Of a DNA stretch of 64,000 nucleotides, positions 47,290 to 58,701 are shown one piece after another; the first letter of the stretch is position 1; each line of letters begins with the position of its first letter. The translations under genes were made by a program, and so were the position numbers. The notes beneath the pieces are model-generated. The model did no database searches. It saw nothing but the letters and a program-made list of their open reading frames with translations, and was not told the DNA's origin. This DNA comes from Populus alba (lineage: Eukaryota > Streptophyta > Magnoliopsida > Malpighiales > Salicaceae), in the NCBI RefSeq assembly GCF_005239225.2, contig NC_133297.1, forward strand, positions 17,224,147 to 17,288,146. The letters are read 5' to 3'.

Positions 47290-49050
47290 ATAAAGCTGCG
47301 TTCTGAACTTCAGTCTTCTACTACTGTAGTTTCAATGCATTCCAAAACAATTTTCAAAATATTAGATAATTTTCAAAATTAATAAAATACAACTCTATAA
47401 TTATTAATTTAGTGCTTTGATTAAAAAATATTCTCACGAGGTTACAGAAGGCAGCACTGTACATATCCCTTTATTTACTTATGGATTATAAAAATAAAAT
47501 TATGATTTTTCTCTTGCAAAAAAATCAAATGAATTAAACTTAACGGGTAAGAAGATTTTTTCATGAGGTTAATTTATCATTCTCTATGTTTGGAGGCAGC
47601 ACTATCTTTTTAAATATCTTGTAACAATTAAATTATTGTATTACCCTTGGGTCTAATGGTTTTATAGGAATTTCATTTTACTATAATCAGTGTAAGTGTT
47701 TTTATAAATGTTTTTTTTTATTATTATTATCATTTAGTCCTATAGGTGGTTTTGTCCTTGAAAAAATAAAATAAGAAAAAAAAAGCGTTGACATGTGTGT
47801 TATGCACATTAGCTACCTTCAAGCGGCGCATGCAGCTAGCTTTGGTGGCAACAGTCGTGCTTCCGCGAACATTATTTAATTCATCTCGGTGTCTTCTTCC
47901 TGGTGCGTGCATGATGATTAATTTTGATTTTGTGCTAGTTCACTTTTTTTTCTCTCTCTCTCTCTTCTTTTCTCTTCGTCCACCTCAATTTGTGCATTGC
48001 CCCCTAAAAATCACATTAGTCCTTCAATTGCTTTTCTTTTTAGATTTAATCCTTATTTTAAGTGTAATTTTTTTATTTAAAAAAATTATTTCAAATTGAA
48101 AATTATTTTCAATTTCATCATTCTTAAAAAACTTTTTTTATCTCTTTTAATTGTTATTTGTCTATTTTAGATAATTTATAAAATTAATTTCTTTTTGTAA
48201 TTTCAACCTTCTTCTTTTTTATCAGGTTTGATTCTCATTTTTTTATATCTATTTTCTTTGGTTTGACAAGGATCCCCATTCTTTCATTGGGAATTGGCCT
48301 CTTTGATTAAGCTCGGGTTTGAGATTTTATGGGTTATAATTTTAAAATATTAATCCAAGTTTAGGAAGATTAATCCGAGGTTGCTTTGTTTTTCATGTTA
48401 TTAAATTAGAATTTTTTATATTATTAAATTAACCAAACATATTTTTTGCTTCTTTAAAAATCCTAGAGTTGCCTTGATATTTTTCTTCTTATATGTAGAA
48501 AAATTTGCCCCTGTCCACATTGTTGTTCCCGTTGCCGATACAGGTTTACTCAAGTTATTGTTTTGTCCTTTTTAAATTCTATATTTTTATTTTTATTTGC
48601 TTTTAACCTTCAATATTTGGTTCATTATAATTAGGCAATCTAAAAATGATACCCATACATCATATTCTATGAAAAAAAAAAGTTGAATTTATATGCCAAG
48701 TAGAAAACTGCAAAAGTAATTGATGTTGGAGACATATGACCTGTAGTGAGCCGAACATCTTGAAAGGTAAATGATGTGCATGCTTTTTTGTCCGAAACAT
48801 ACTATTGACTAAAGACAAAAGAAAAAATAAAATTATACATCAAGACTTGTCTTGTATGTAAACAAGACAAAGTACTATAGTAGAAGGAAACAAGTTTGTT
48901 GCAACCATTATCTGCAATGAACTTAGGTGTCAATTTCAATAAACTTCATTGTGAGCTTTTCAAAAGTTGATGTATGGACACTATTATGGTTGTTGTAGAA
49001 ACACTTACAAAGTATATAATGTCTTTTATTACCTTGATAGCATACACAAT
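47290..49050. other. Intergenic repeats, no gene seen
   Basis: T-rich, low-complexity sequence with pieces of widespread poplar-like repeats (47380-47660; 48190-48620 with 'ggtttgattctcattttttt'). The frames at 47788-48099 and 47730-47912 lack domains and run through poly-T. A weak palindromic segment, 'gcgcatgcagctagc', lies at 47826-47840. Confidence 0.45.
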
Positions 49051-49059
49051 TGAGGTTGA

Positions 49060-49640
49060 TGCTGGGTTATTCTACTAAAACATAGTAAAATATTTAAAAG
49101 TTCCTTGAGATATTGTTAATGATCGCAATGTACAATTCATGAGTAAGTTTTGGACAACTTTGTTTAACATGATGGAGACAATATTGAAGTTTTCTATTGT
49201 TATCATCCATAAACCAATGGGTAAATGAAGAGAGTGAATGCTTGTGTGACGACAATGTAGCAAAACTGGTCGCCTGGTTGGAGTTACTAGACAATGCATA
49301 GCTTTACTGCAATCTTTATAAGTCTTCGCAACTAAAGCTAGCATATTTGAGTTGGTGTTGGAGATATAACCCTAAATTCCTAAAGAGATTGTTGTGCAAA
49401 AGCTTAGTGGGAAAACCTAATTGTGTACAAGTTTGCTATGAAGAAAAAAGTTGTTTGAGTAAAAGCAAGCAAAAGGATGTAAACAAATGCAAACTAGAAA
49501 CGAAAATTATTGAAGTTCAATGAGGGTGACAAGTTGTTGTTCAAATTGATTGCCTAGGCATAAGAATGTGCTGATGAATACATATTGCCTAAATTTTAGC
49601 TATTATAGTGAGTGGCAACCTGTGCGAACAACAATGAATT
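49060..49640 (+). pseudogene. Ty3/gypsy integrase fragment, heavily decayed
   Basis: The plus strand reads IVNDRNVQFMSKFWTTLF (about 49111-49164), then LKFSIVIIHKPMGK (about 49178-49222), matching the gypsy integrase run 'VSDRD..F.S.FW..LF' through 'S...HPQTDGQ' with the second catalytic Asp kept. VNACV- and LEFEL-type pieces follow with many stops, and a basic patch lies near 49440-49500. No LTRs can be paired with it. It is a lone fragment of a lineage different from the Athila element (the sequence is chromovirus-like). Confidence 0.75.
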
Positions 49641-50284
49641 TGACATAAAGCAGGCAACGATTCATGCAAGTCATGGGTTTTTAGCTTGGCATAGACATAA
49701 AGCTAGGATGATGGACTTTCTAAGATGGCTAGAAAACACAACAACTCTAGTAATGACGGGATGACGGTTTATAGGAGAAAGTGGTAACATATTTGAGAAA
49801 GGTTTTAGTAGTTTTAAACATGGTTAGTTAAAGGAGAAGATTGTCCAAATCATAAAAGATGGGCTATCAAACATGCGGCATATCTGAGAATGCTCTACAG
49901 GTTATTAAGTTTATAGAAAACATGGGGGAGACTATCTAACACTTGCTGGAAAAGAGGTCATTGAGCTCCTGGAGAACATAGGGAATAAACTGCCTCACTA
50001 TTTCGTGAAAAAGAGAAATGACAACTTTTCCTTGTTAGCTCATGTAATTGTTTATAAATAGGTTGTAAAACCTTTACTATGTAGCATGCAAGTTTTATGC
50101 ATGACACATATAAGCATGTTATGTAATTTCTTTGTTAAAGTGTCGAATAAAGGTTTGGAATTTTCTTTTATATGTTTGCATTATTTTGTTTATTTGCTTT
50201 GCTTATGACAAGTTAGTGTGGAAACCTCTTTAGGTGGGTAAAACACCTAATTATAAATAAATACAAGCGAAACGATAAAGAAAG
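49641..50284 (+). other. Probable tail of the decayed gypsy element
   Basis: No readable frame. The stretch 50040-50170 ('tataaataggttgtaaaacc', 'aaagtgtcgaataaagg') looks like an LTR promoter/R region, but the partner is missing. I see no gene. Confidence 0.35.
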
Positions 50285-50515
50285 GACTTGGGAAGTGTTT
50301 GGCACACAAACCACGTTCCCTCAATTTTCAATTTTTATTTTATTTTTTTTACTTAAAATTAATTTTTTTTTTTTATGTTTTAGATTGTTTTGATACGGTG
50401 ATATCAAAAATAATTTTTAAAAAAATAAAAACAATATATTATTTTGATGCATTTTTAAATAAAAAATAATTTAAAAGTAACTACAATCACTCCTAAACAC
50501 CCTCTTGGTAAACAT
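50285..50515. mobile_element. Possible MITE (hAT-like non-autonomous element)
   Basis: Edges carry imperfect inverted repeats ('gggaagtgtttgg' at 50289, 'cctaaacaccctc' at 50494), and the middle has the AT-rich 'gatatcaaaaataattttta' and 'acaatatattattttgatg' common to such elements. A similar AT-rich core occurs at 50930-51010. No target duplication was confirmed. Confidence 0.45.
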
Positions 50516-53170
50516 GAGTGAAATGGTGAGGAAAAACCAAGTCCAGTGAAACTAATCTGCCGAATAGGAGCTGAAATTTTTAAGCAAACAATTTATGATA
50601 CAAGTGTGGATAAATAGTGTGGATAAACAATTTTTGATGAGGTTAGGTAATAGGAAACACAATTCTACTTACTACCGAAGGGTGAACTCCACTCATGTGT
50701 CCTGATTGCATCTGAATTTTTGTTGATCCATTTAAAGAGAGGAGAGTCCGTGATCCATTTTAAGATTTCTTGTTGAACACCCACTTTGCAGCAGCAGCAC
50801 AGAGTGTGCCTCGCTCTTCAAAAGAGGCAAAGGGTAGCCATGGAACATTTGATTTTATCGTTGTTGATAATTATGTATTTAGTAATGCACTGCAATATGT
50901 TTTTCAAAAGTGTGTGTATATATATATATTATTTTAATTTTTAACATCAATACATTAAAATTATCATAAAAAAAAAAAAACCTCAAAAATATTTTGATGT
51001 TTTGTTAGGTAAAAAACAGTTTGAAAAGCAGGTTAAACCGAGAAAATTAATACTCCCTAATACCTAAACCACAAGCTTCTCGCAAGTATTTTCAAAGCCA
51101 CGGACAAACATTAACGGCATGCTTACAAATGGCAGGGCAATTTTCCCAACACCATCGTAAAAGGCTTGAAAAGCCATTCAGAGATGTCACCAAAAATAAG
51201 ATCATTGTTGCATGTGAAAGGGTGACCACACAAAGTCATCGTGTTGCCCTGTGATTCTTTAAATAGTGTTGATACAAAACAAGATGATTGGGAATAATAA
51301 GCAACAATTTCTACCATTATCAACATTTTGAAATACTAAGTGCAAGACATCCCCTAATCTAGAACTTCTATAAGTTGTGTGGTGACAGTCATTTTAGATT
51401 TGAAGGTTGAAACTACAACAAGGAACAACAAATCCTCCCTTCTAAATTTACAAGCACTTCAGTGCGAGGAATGAAAAAGACAGGCAGGGCAGTTCTCTAA
51501 CTATTCAGCCCCGTACCGGCCTGTGGATGGATGGATGAATGGCCACAAAATTAGGAAATGAGATTGACCAACACTTTTCTTCACCTCTAACTCACACAAA
51601 TGAACACAAGAGGACGCTCTTTCTATTCACGTCTAGAACAGTCTTAATAATCTCCCTTTTTTGGGTGAAGTAAACAAAAAAGGGTGAGACTGATGTAGAG
51701 AGGATAGCATCCTCTCTACAGGTGTTCTAAGAGATTCTCATCAACCAATTTTGAGGCCAGAAAGCATCAAGGACGTCTTATACTTTCATTTCACAAAAGA
51801 TTAATTAACGATGTGATTTCAATAGAAGTTCTTGGACATTCCCAAACCGATTCTCACAGATTGATTGACCTGCCCAAAATCAACCAACAAGTTCCTCCAT
51901 TTTGTACTGTCATAAACTTGAAGGTCATAATATCACAATTATACAGAGAATTGACAACTGGGATATTCCTCGTGCTCATTTTGCATTGTATATTGAAAAT
52001 ACAGGCAACCCAGGAACCAGTAACAGCACAAGCAACGAAAACAAAAACTCCCTAGACTGGATTGTTTTGAATGACTCAGGTGTGCACCCAAGGTAAACCC
52101 TAATGAGGAGATAATACCCACAATTTTCAAATTTTCTTTTACCCCTCAATTGCAGTAGGAAATATGCTCATGATTAAACCCATGCAGAGTTCTCTCGAAG
52201 TGGGACCCCAGCATGGGCTTGCTTAAAGTTATTTGATGTAGGATTCCAAGGATTTACAACTCCATGTTGCCTAGGACTTCTTTGGCAGCACATGCCATAG
52301 CATAAAAACTGAATGTTGATCTTCAAAGTAGAGCACACCACCCAAATTTTCTAATGCTAAACTATGAATTACAATATCTCAAACTACGTGTGGATCTTGA
52401 ACTTCACAATAATCTCAAAATACCACTTAGAATCTCAAGTAAAGTCATAACCCTTTCAATGGATAAAAATCATACAAAATTCTAAAATTTAATGTTAAGA
52501 TGTTTATGGTCGCAAGCTTTAGAAGCAGTAATCAGGCCTTAAAAATAATATATATATATATATATTGGTTTCTCTCTACAAGGTCCAGTCATTTGACTCG
52601 TCTGGAGCATTTTTTTTCTTGACGTTACTCTCTATAATCACACTCACCTTCATTTGCTGACTGTTCTAACAACACCTCATAATCTAACACTGAAAGGAAA
52701 AGTCTCACTCCAAAGGAAGAATTTCTATCAAGTTGCTCTCTTTTTTTTTTTCCTTTATATATATATATATATAAACCCTCATAGAGTCTCCACCTCTGCA
52801 ACCCTAAAAAATGGAACCTGATTAGATAGCCATCGCCAGAGTTTCATACATGGCATTTCTAAACCAAAATGTCATTCCAAGGTTCAAATAAAGTAAACAT
52901 GATTCCCCAATTGCTTCAAGAAATCTACTCCCGAGTAACATCCTTTTTTTTAACAAAGTTGAACCGATTTATACAACTGATGACAAGTGATCCTAAGTTT
53001 TCCTACTTGTTTCTTTCTCTAATCAAAGGTCATTAACTTGGTAAATTTGTAAAGCCAACCAAACATGCTCATCGACACCTTCAATAAATATCAAACTGCA
53101 CACAAAAACTTCAAAGAAATAAATTCATAGGAAGTCCAATAGAAGGAAATTCTTACAAATACCCAACAGA
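50516..53170. other. Intergenic region, no gene recognised
   Basis: The base composition is less extreme than in the repeats, and some of it may be single-copy. A frame at 51902-52096 (IIQRIDNWDIPRAHFALYIE) is open but has no domain I know. A perfect hairpin is at 51695-51719 (11-bp stem, 3-base loop). (TA)n runs are at 52547-52565 and 52760-52773. Part of this could be an untranslated or intronic portion of an unrecognised transcript. Confidence 0.4.
51695..51719. other. Perfect short hairpin
   Basis: GTAGAGAGGAT - AGC - ATCCTCTCTAC: 11 paired bases with a 3-base loop. No adjacent gene explains it; the role is unknown. Confidence 0.6.
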
Positions 53171-53243
53171 ATCAAAACAAGAAAACATTTCAAATGTGCA
53201 CATTATTCAAAATTTAATCCCAAACAAAGTTAGCATATTCAAA
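53171..53243 (-). other. Probable 3' UTR of the complex I ferredoxin gene
   Basis: AT-rich stretch directly after the stop codon at 53244. Minus-strand 'aattttgaataatg' near 53213-53200 could serve as a near-upstream polyadenylation element. The real cleavage site cannot be read from sequence. Confidence 0.35.
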
Positions 53244-53702
53244 TTACGGAATATCCCAAGGCTTAGGCTCAGGGACAGCAACGACCATACCTTGGAGATC
53301 CTGGGTAAGCACAACCTGACAACTCAATCTTGAATGCTTGTTCAAAACCCTAGCTCTCGAATTCCTCTTCAACACATACTCCTCGTCATAAGATCTCGGG
53401 GGCAGCCTCTCAAGCCATTCCTGCGCGATGTTGACCTCGCACTCGGCGGAGCAAGCGTCGATCTCCTCCAGGCGGTGAGAAGCTGGGTCGATTAGGCCGT
53501 TGTTTGTTAGGGCTTTGAGAAGAGTTTGGCCTGAGAGACCTACGATCTCTCGTTTCTGACCGTCCGGGTCGATCGCGGAGAGCTTCACGATTCTGTCAGC
53601 GACTTTGGCGGAGGAGCGGGTGAGAAGAGATTTGGTGAAGGGAGACAGAGAAGGGAGGCGGTTGAATTGAGAGGAGAGTCTGTTGAGAGTTGATATTGCC
53701 AT
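53244..53702 (-). CDS. C1-FDX: Ferredoxin-like subunit of mitochondrial complex I (C1-FDX)
   Basis: Intronless frame of 152 residues, MAISTLNRLSSQFNR to EPKPWDIP. The N-terminal about 35 residues (Arg, Ser and Leu rich, few acids) fit a mitochondrial presequence. The body is a 2Fe-2S ferredoxin-like fold with Cys84, Cys88 and Cys128 (IDACSAECEV and SRLSCQVV), i.e. fewer cysteines than the C-x5-C-x2-C...C set of mitochondrial ferredoxins, so a normal 2Fe-2S cluster is doubtful. I recognise it as the plant complex I ferredoxin (At3g07480 type), which bridges the matrix and membrane arms. The start is chosen because it gives the presequence and no upstream in-frame extension is apparent. The length is normal for the family and the frame is intact. 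A hAT transposon begins about 200 bp upstream. Confidence 0.9.
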   Translation of the reverse strand: MAISTLNRLSSQFNRLPSLSPFTKSLLTRSSAKVADRIVKLSAIDPDGQKREIVGLSGQTLLKALTNNGLIDPASHRLEEIDACSAECEVNIAQEWLERLPPRSYDEEYVLKRNSRARVLNKHSRLSCQVVLTQDLQGMVVAVPEPKPWDIP

Positions 53703-54659
53703 TTCTTTGTGTTTGTGTGCTTCTTCCTCTATTTTACAGAGTGGGTAGCAGTAAGTTATATTGTATTATTATATTAAAATTAAATTAAATTCAAATTATA
53801 TAAGAAAAAATCTAAAGGGCAGTGTTTCATGAAGTGATGAATATTTTCTGTTTGTTTGGTTTTTTTCTAAAAAATTAACTAAAAATTAAATTTTAAAAAA
53901 CTTAAAAATTCAAACCGGAACCGATTCAAACCGACCAGTTTTGATTCGGTTCGGTTCGGTTTTTTAACAGAAAAACCGAAAAAACCTGTATTATTGTTTT
54001 TTTGGGCTTTATTGAACTTTTTTAGGTCATTTTGGGCTTTCTAACGGGCTTGTAATTAATGTAAATATTTTCTACTTTTGTTACAAAATTTTATAATAAT
54101 ATATTCAATATTTTTTGTCACTAAATATTCATTTATATTAAATTATTAGTGCTAATATTGTGTTTAATATGTTGCAAGTCTTTCTAATATTTATGTTTTG
54201 GAGTTTGGACTCCTCATGCATCAAAGTTTAAATAACACAAACACCAAATTAAAATTAAAATTACAAAGCATTGCCTTCAAAAGGGCTTAAAAAAAACAAC
54301 AAATAACATTGCCATAAAAAATAAAATACTTCATGCAAAAAATATAAATCTTCATTTTGCACATCATCTCAATCAAAAAGCACATCAAGATGACAAAAAC
54401 ATTGCACTTTGATTCTGTAATACCATTGATATCAAAACCTGAAAATCAAGATCTAAAATTATAACATGATAAAATAAATTAGAATATGTAAAAATAAAAA
54501 GTAGTATTTTACTATCAAAGTAACTTTTGAACTAATTATCATCTGTTAATAAATGTAACTTTCCACCAAATTCTATAAAATAAAAAATCAGACATGTTAG
54601 ATGATTGCAAACAATTTAATTAATAAATAACAAAATAAAAGGTGCAAGTTTCTAAAATA

Positions 54660-56793
54660 AATTAACTGACTCAAGGTTTTCGTAGGTTTCAAAATCCTTT
54701 ATCAAGCTTCTAATATCAGTTGGAATTGATCCATGATGCAACCAATTTTGACAACAAATGAGTGCTTGAACAGTTGCTAGAGATAAAGAACTTTAAAAGT
54801 GATCAAGTACACGACCACATGTGCTAAATGTTGATTCAGAAGTCACTGTGGATATAGAAATAGCCAGAACATGTTGTGCAATCTTTGAAAGTGTCTTATA
54901 TTTCAAAACATTACTTTTCCACCAACCCAAAATATCTAACTTATCATCATTAGGATCCTCACAACCTTTAATCAAATACCTCTCAGCCTCATTTTTATTT
55001 TCCACACTATCCACCTCCAGCAAATGTCTTTTGAATCGAGCCAGAGTGTTAACATCTACCTCCACATCATCAATAGCATTAACATCCTGTTTATGCCTAT
55101 TATTATCCACCACTTCATCAATTTTCAAATAAAACTCATACAAGCTCACCAAAGTATCTTTCACCTTATTTGTTAGCAATTGTGCTTTGTTATAATCATA
55201 CAAATCACCAAAGCAAAATTTCACATATTTCAACTTCAAACGTGGATCTAAGACATTAGCCACATATAACAAAAAAAATTTGATTTACTTCACAACCCTA
55301 ATACTTCTCAAACTTTAACATCATATTCATCGTCATTCCACTTAAAATATTATCTTTACTTTTACACAATTGCAATAAGTTTGTATGCATGTAAATCAAT
55401 TCATTGAAGAAAGAATTTGATGTGACATGCAATGAGCCAGAAAATCTCAATGTAACCATATAAAAGATCTTTAAGAACTTAACCAAAGTTCTTGCATTTT
55501 TCTAATTCTCCAAACCAGGTGGTCCTATGTTTTTTTTATTCCCCTTTGAATCAACCTCCAAAAAGTAACTCATATACCTAGGTTCTTTTTCACCTAACCT
55601 CACAAATACCTTTTCAAACTTTTCAGCAGCTTCTAGCATAAGATAAGTTGAATTCCATCGAGTTGCAACATCTAAACACAATGATTTCTTACACTCTAAT
55701 GCAACTTTTCAGCCCACTTCTTAAATGCAAGATGCCTTGACGGTGAAGATCTCACAAATCTAATGGCATTTCGAATCTTAACAACTGAAACATTAATCTC
55801 TTTCAAGCAATCACACACAATGAGGTTTACAATGTGTGCACAACATCTAACATGCAAGTGCTCATTTGACAATATATTAGTTGGCCAATCTTTCATCACA
55901 TTCTTTAAATATGAAATGGTCACATTATTAGAGCTTGCATTGTCTAATGTAATGGTCAATAATTTATCAATCCCCCACTCCAACAAACAATTCTCAATAA
56001 CTTTGCCAATTGTCTCACCCATATGATTGGAAACTTAACAAAAATTAAGAATTCTTTTATGCAAATTCCAGTCATTATCAATCCAATGAGCTGTTAAACA
56101 CATATAGTTAATATTTTGGATTGATGTCCATGTATCTGTTGTCAAGCACAATCATTGACCCCTAAGAGTTGTCCTCAATCTATCCTTCTTTTCAACATAA
56201 AGTTTCAAACAATCTCTCATAATTGTAAAACGAGAAGGAATGTCAAATCTAGGTTGCATAGTTTTAGCAAACAATTTAAATCCTCAACCCTCCACAAAAT
56301 TAAAAGGCAACTCATCAATTATAACCATCTTTGCTAGTGCTTGTCTACATTCATCATAATTATAACCTATTGCCTTAAGACCTCCCACATTTTGTTCTCC
56401 CAATTCACCCTTCTCTATCTTAGGTTCTAATACCAAAACCTTTTGTTTCTTATCAACCACAAAAGGGAAATTCTTGCACACTTTTAAATGACTCCACATA
56501 TTACTTGTGCCATTAACAATAGTATGACATGTATAATGTTTTCCACAATAATTACATTCAACTCTAGGGGCTTTAGGATCAACATCAAGTTTTGTAAAGT
56601 GATCCCAAATTTGTGACTTTTTTCTATCATCAGCATTTCTGTTTCTAGATGCAAAAACTTGAGGTTGTTTACCTTTTGTATATGTGATGGATCCTGCATT
56701 GGTTGATTCTATGTTAGGTTTTGAAGTTGGAGAAGTGGTTGATGTTGGTGTAGTGCCCGTGGATGAAGCATTTTGAATTTGAGTAGTTTCCAT
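54660..56793 (-). pseudogene. hAT transposase (BED zinc finger type), broken
   Basis: From the ATG at 56793, directly after a splice acceptor ('aataacag'): a BED-type zinc finger with CNYCGKHYTC and MWSHLKVC (about 56560-56485); then, after a stop at 56284, MQPRFDIPSRFTIMRD (about 56260-56205); then the RNase H-like core CLTTDTWTSIQNINYMCLTA (about 56150-56090), LLTITLDNASSNNVTISYLK (about 55960-55900) and HVRCCAHIVNLIV (about 55850-55810). The C-terminal dimerisation domain has LDILGWWKSNVLKYKTLSKI and SESTFSTCGRVLD (about 54945-54800). At least six stops or shifts occur (56284, about 56157, 56030, 55690, 55480, 54793). hAT transposases cut and paste the element; this one cannot, but its domain order is complete. 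Confidence 0.9.
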
Positions 56794-57593
56794 CTGTTAT
56801 TACATAATGAAAACATGTTAAAAACCAATAATTTATAATAGATTAACAATAGTATGACATGCATAAATTCAGCTGTATTTTTAAATATTATTTTCACAAG
56901 TTAAGTTCTTTTATTTTGGTTGATATGTTGTAAAAAAAAGTATGATGTCGAGTGTGTATATATATATATACACATTATTCTCTTTTCATAAAAAAAAAAA
57001 TCAGTTTTTAGAATTGATAAATTAAAATCAACCGAACCCCCCCTTTTTTAACACAGATAATAAACATTATTCTTTATTTTTTTAGCACACAGCACACCAT
57101 AATAATGGATTAGCATTTAACAATGATATTTAAAACAAATACAATAACATTTTTTTTCTCACACAACACACCATTATTCTATGTCTTTACCCATTTTTCT
57201 CCTTGATGTAATAACATCAGTCTCACCACTACCGGTGCCAATTATTCTTATTTCTTTCAGTGATGTGATGTTAGCTAGCTTAGCTTTAGCATTTGGAACA
57301 TTCAATCTGCGTTTTGTATATTAAATTAACATGCAAGAGTTTGTATATTAAATTAACCCTCATTCCGATATTAATCTAGATTCCATTATTTTTTCATTGC
57401 TGCTTATGACCTTAATAAATAATAAAACACGAATTCATTAACATATTGTCTTTCTCAGCAAAGAAAAACAATAAAACGCATTGTCTCTATCATAAATTTC
57501 TTCTTAAGCATTTTATTAAAAAAATAAACAAAATCACAGAGCATATGTTCAAAAAAAAAAAATAGAGAGATTGACAGAAAAAAGAAATCATAC
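56794..57593 (-). other. Probable intron of the hAT transposase gene
   Basis: AT-rich sequence between a donor (CACCAG|GTATGATT, 57594/57593) and the acceptor at 56794. A small inverted run, 'tgtatatatatatatacaca', is at 56957-56976. No coding frame. Confidence 0.5.
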
Positions 57594-57665
57594 CTGGTGT
57601 GACATGATTCAAGGTCGGATGTGAGAGAGGGAGGTGACTGCCTGACTGGGTTGTTAAATCTGGAG

Positions 57666-58500
57666 TTGGACTCTGGAGGTTTGGTGTGCCGGTGTGGTGT
57701 GTGTCCTACGATTCAAGATCGGGTGTGACCGTGTGCGAGAGGGATATGGTTGACTGGTGTTCAAAGATGAAGATGGTGGCCAGTGGGAGAGGGATATGGC
57801 TAAGTCGCTGACTGGCGTTTGAAGATGAAAATGGTGGGAGAGGGATGTGGATGACTGGTGTTTGAAGATGAAGAATCAAAGATGGTGGGAGAGGGATGTA
57901 GCTGGCTGGTGTTTCAAGATGAAGAATCAAAGATGGTGGGGGTTGGTTGTGGTCCAGTAGATGAAGATGGATTGATTTCGATGTGAAATTGTGAATTGTG
58001 AGAGTTGAGGGAGCGGCTCAGGAGCAAGGACAAGGACGGTTGGAGTACGGATGCTAGGGTTAAGAAAAATAACGCGATTTTTTGGACTCTGGAGGTTTGG
58101 TGTGCCGGTGTGGTGTGTGTTCTACGATTCAAGATCGGGTGTGACCGTGTGCGAGAAGGATATGGTTGACTGGTGTTCAAAGATGAAGATGGTGCCCAGT
58201 GGAAGAGGGATGTGGCTAAGTCGCTGACTGGCGTTTGAAGATGAAAATGGTGGGAGAGGGATGTGGATGGCTGGTGTTTGAAGATGAAGAATCAAAGATG
58301 GTGGGAGAGGGATGTAGCTGGCTAGTGTTTAAAGATGAAGAATCGAAGATGGTGGGGGCTGGTTGTGGTCCAGTAGATGAAGATGGATTGATTTCGATGT
58401 GAAATTGTGAATTGTGAATTGTGAGTTGAGGGAGCAGCTCAGGAGCAAGGACAAGGACGGTTGGAGTATGGATGCTAGGGTTAAGAAAAATAACGCGATT
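57666..58500 (-). repeat. Near-identical 416-bp tandem duplication in the hAT leader
   Basis: The block starting 'ttggactctggaggtttgg' at 57666 is repeated from 58082 with very few differences, including 'gtgtgaccgtgtgcgag', 'ggtcctagtagatgaagatgg'-type words and the shared end 'gatgctagggttaagaaaaa'. Each copy also contains smaller repeats ('gaagatgaagaatcaaagatggtgg', period about 60 bp). The frames at 57706-57930, 57914-58180 and 58216-58593 are products of this repeat. It lies upstream of the transposase, so it probably spans its promoter and leader. Confidence 0.9.
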
Positions 58501-58701
58501 TTTTTTTGTATTTATAGTACCCCTTAAACCGGACCGGTTCGGTTCGGTTAGGGTTTTTTCCGGTTTCCGGTTTCTGAAACTGAAACGAACCAAACCGAAA
58601 ATTTTTGAAAAAAAATTAATCGGTTTAATCGGTTTTTTTTTGCTATTTTTTTCTTGGTTTTTTAGGTTTATTCAGTTTCTCAGTTTTTTTGCTCACCTCT
58701 A

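Larger units (their letters stand above)
53900..58701 (-). mobile_element. hAT transposon, decayed
   Basis: A transposase pseudogene on the minus strand (56793-54660) is enclosed by subterminal blocks rich in 'aaccgaaccg' words (53910-53990 and 58520-58650). The high-coordinate end reads TAGAGGTGAGCAAAAAAAC on the minus strand (58701 downward), a typical hAT terminus. The low-coordinate terminus was not found (the nearest candidate, 'taaagggcagtg' near 53814, is poor), and the flanking octamers could not be matched. The left end is therefore approximate. Confidence 0.8.

Noticed and set aside
47788..48099. 103-residue frame with hydrophobic segments as a membrane protein
   Set aside because: Its hydrophobic part is poly-T sequence, and there is no conserved motif or promoter.
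51902..52096. Frame with IIQRIDNWDIPRAHFALYIE as a coding exon
   Set aside because: It is open only for 64 codons, I recognise no family, and no splice-consistent neighbours were found. Kept only as a note.
57706..58593. Pro/Ser-rich frames (repeated PLPP and SSNTS words) as a gene
   Set aside because: They come from the 416-bp tandem duplication in the hAT leader; the repeated peptide follows the DNA repeat.
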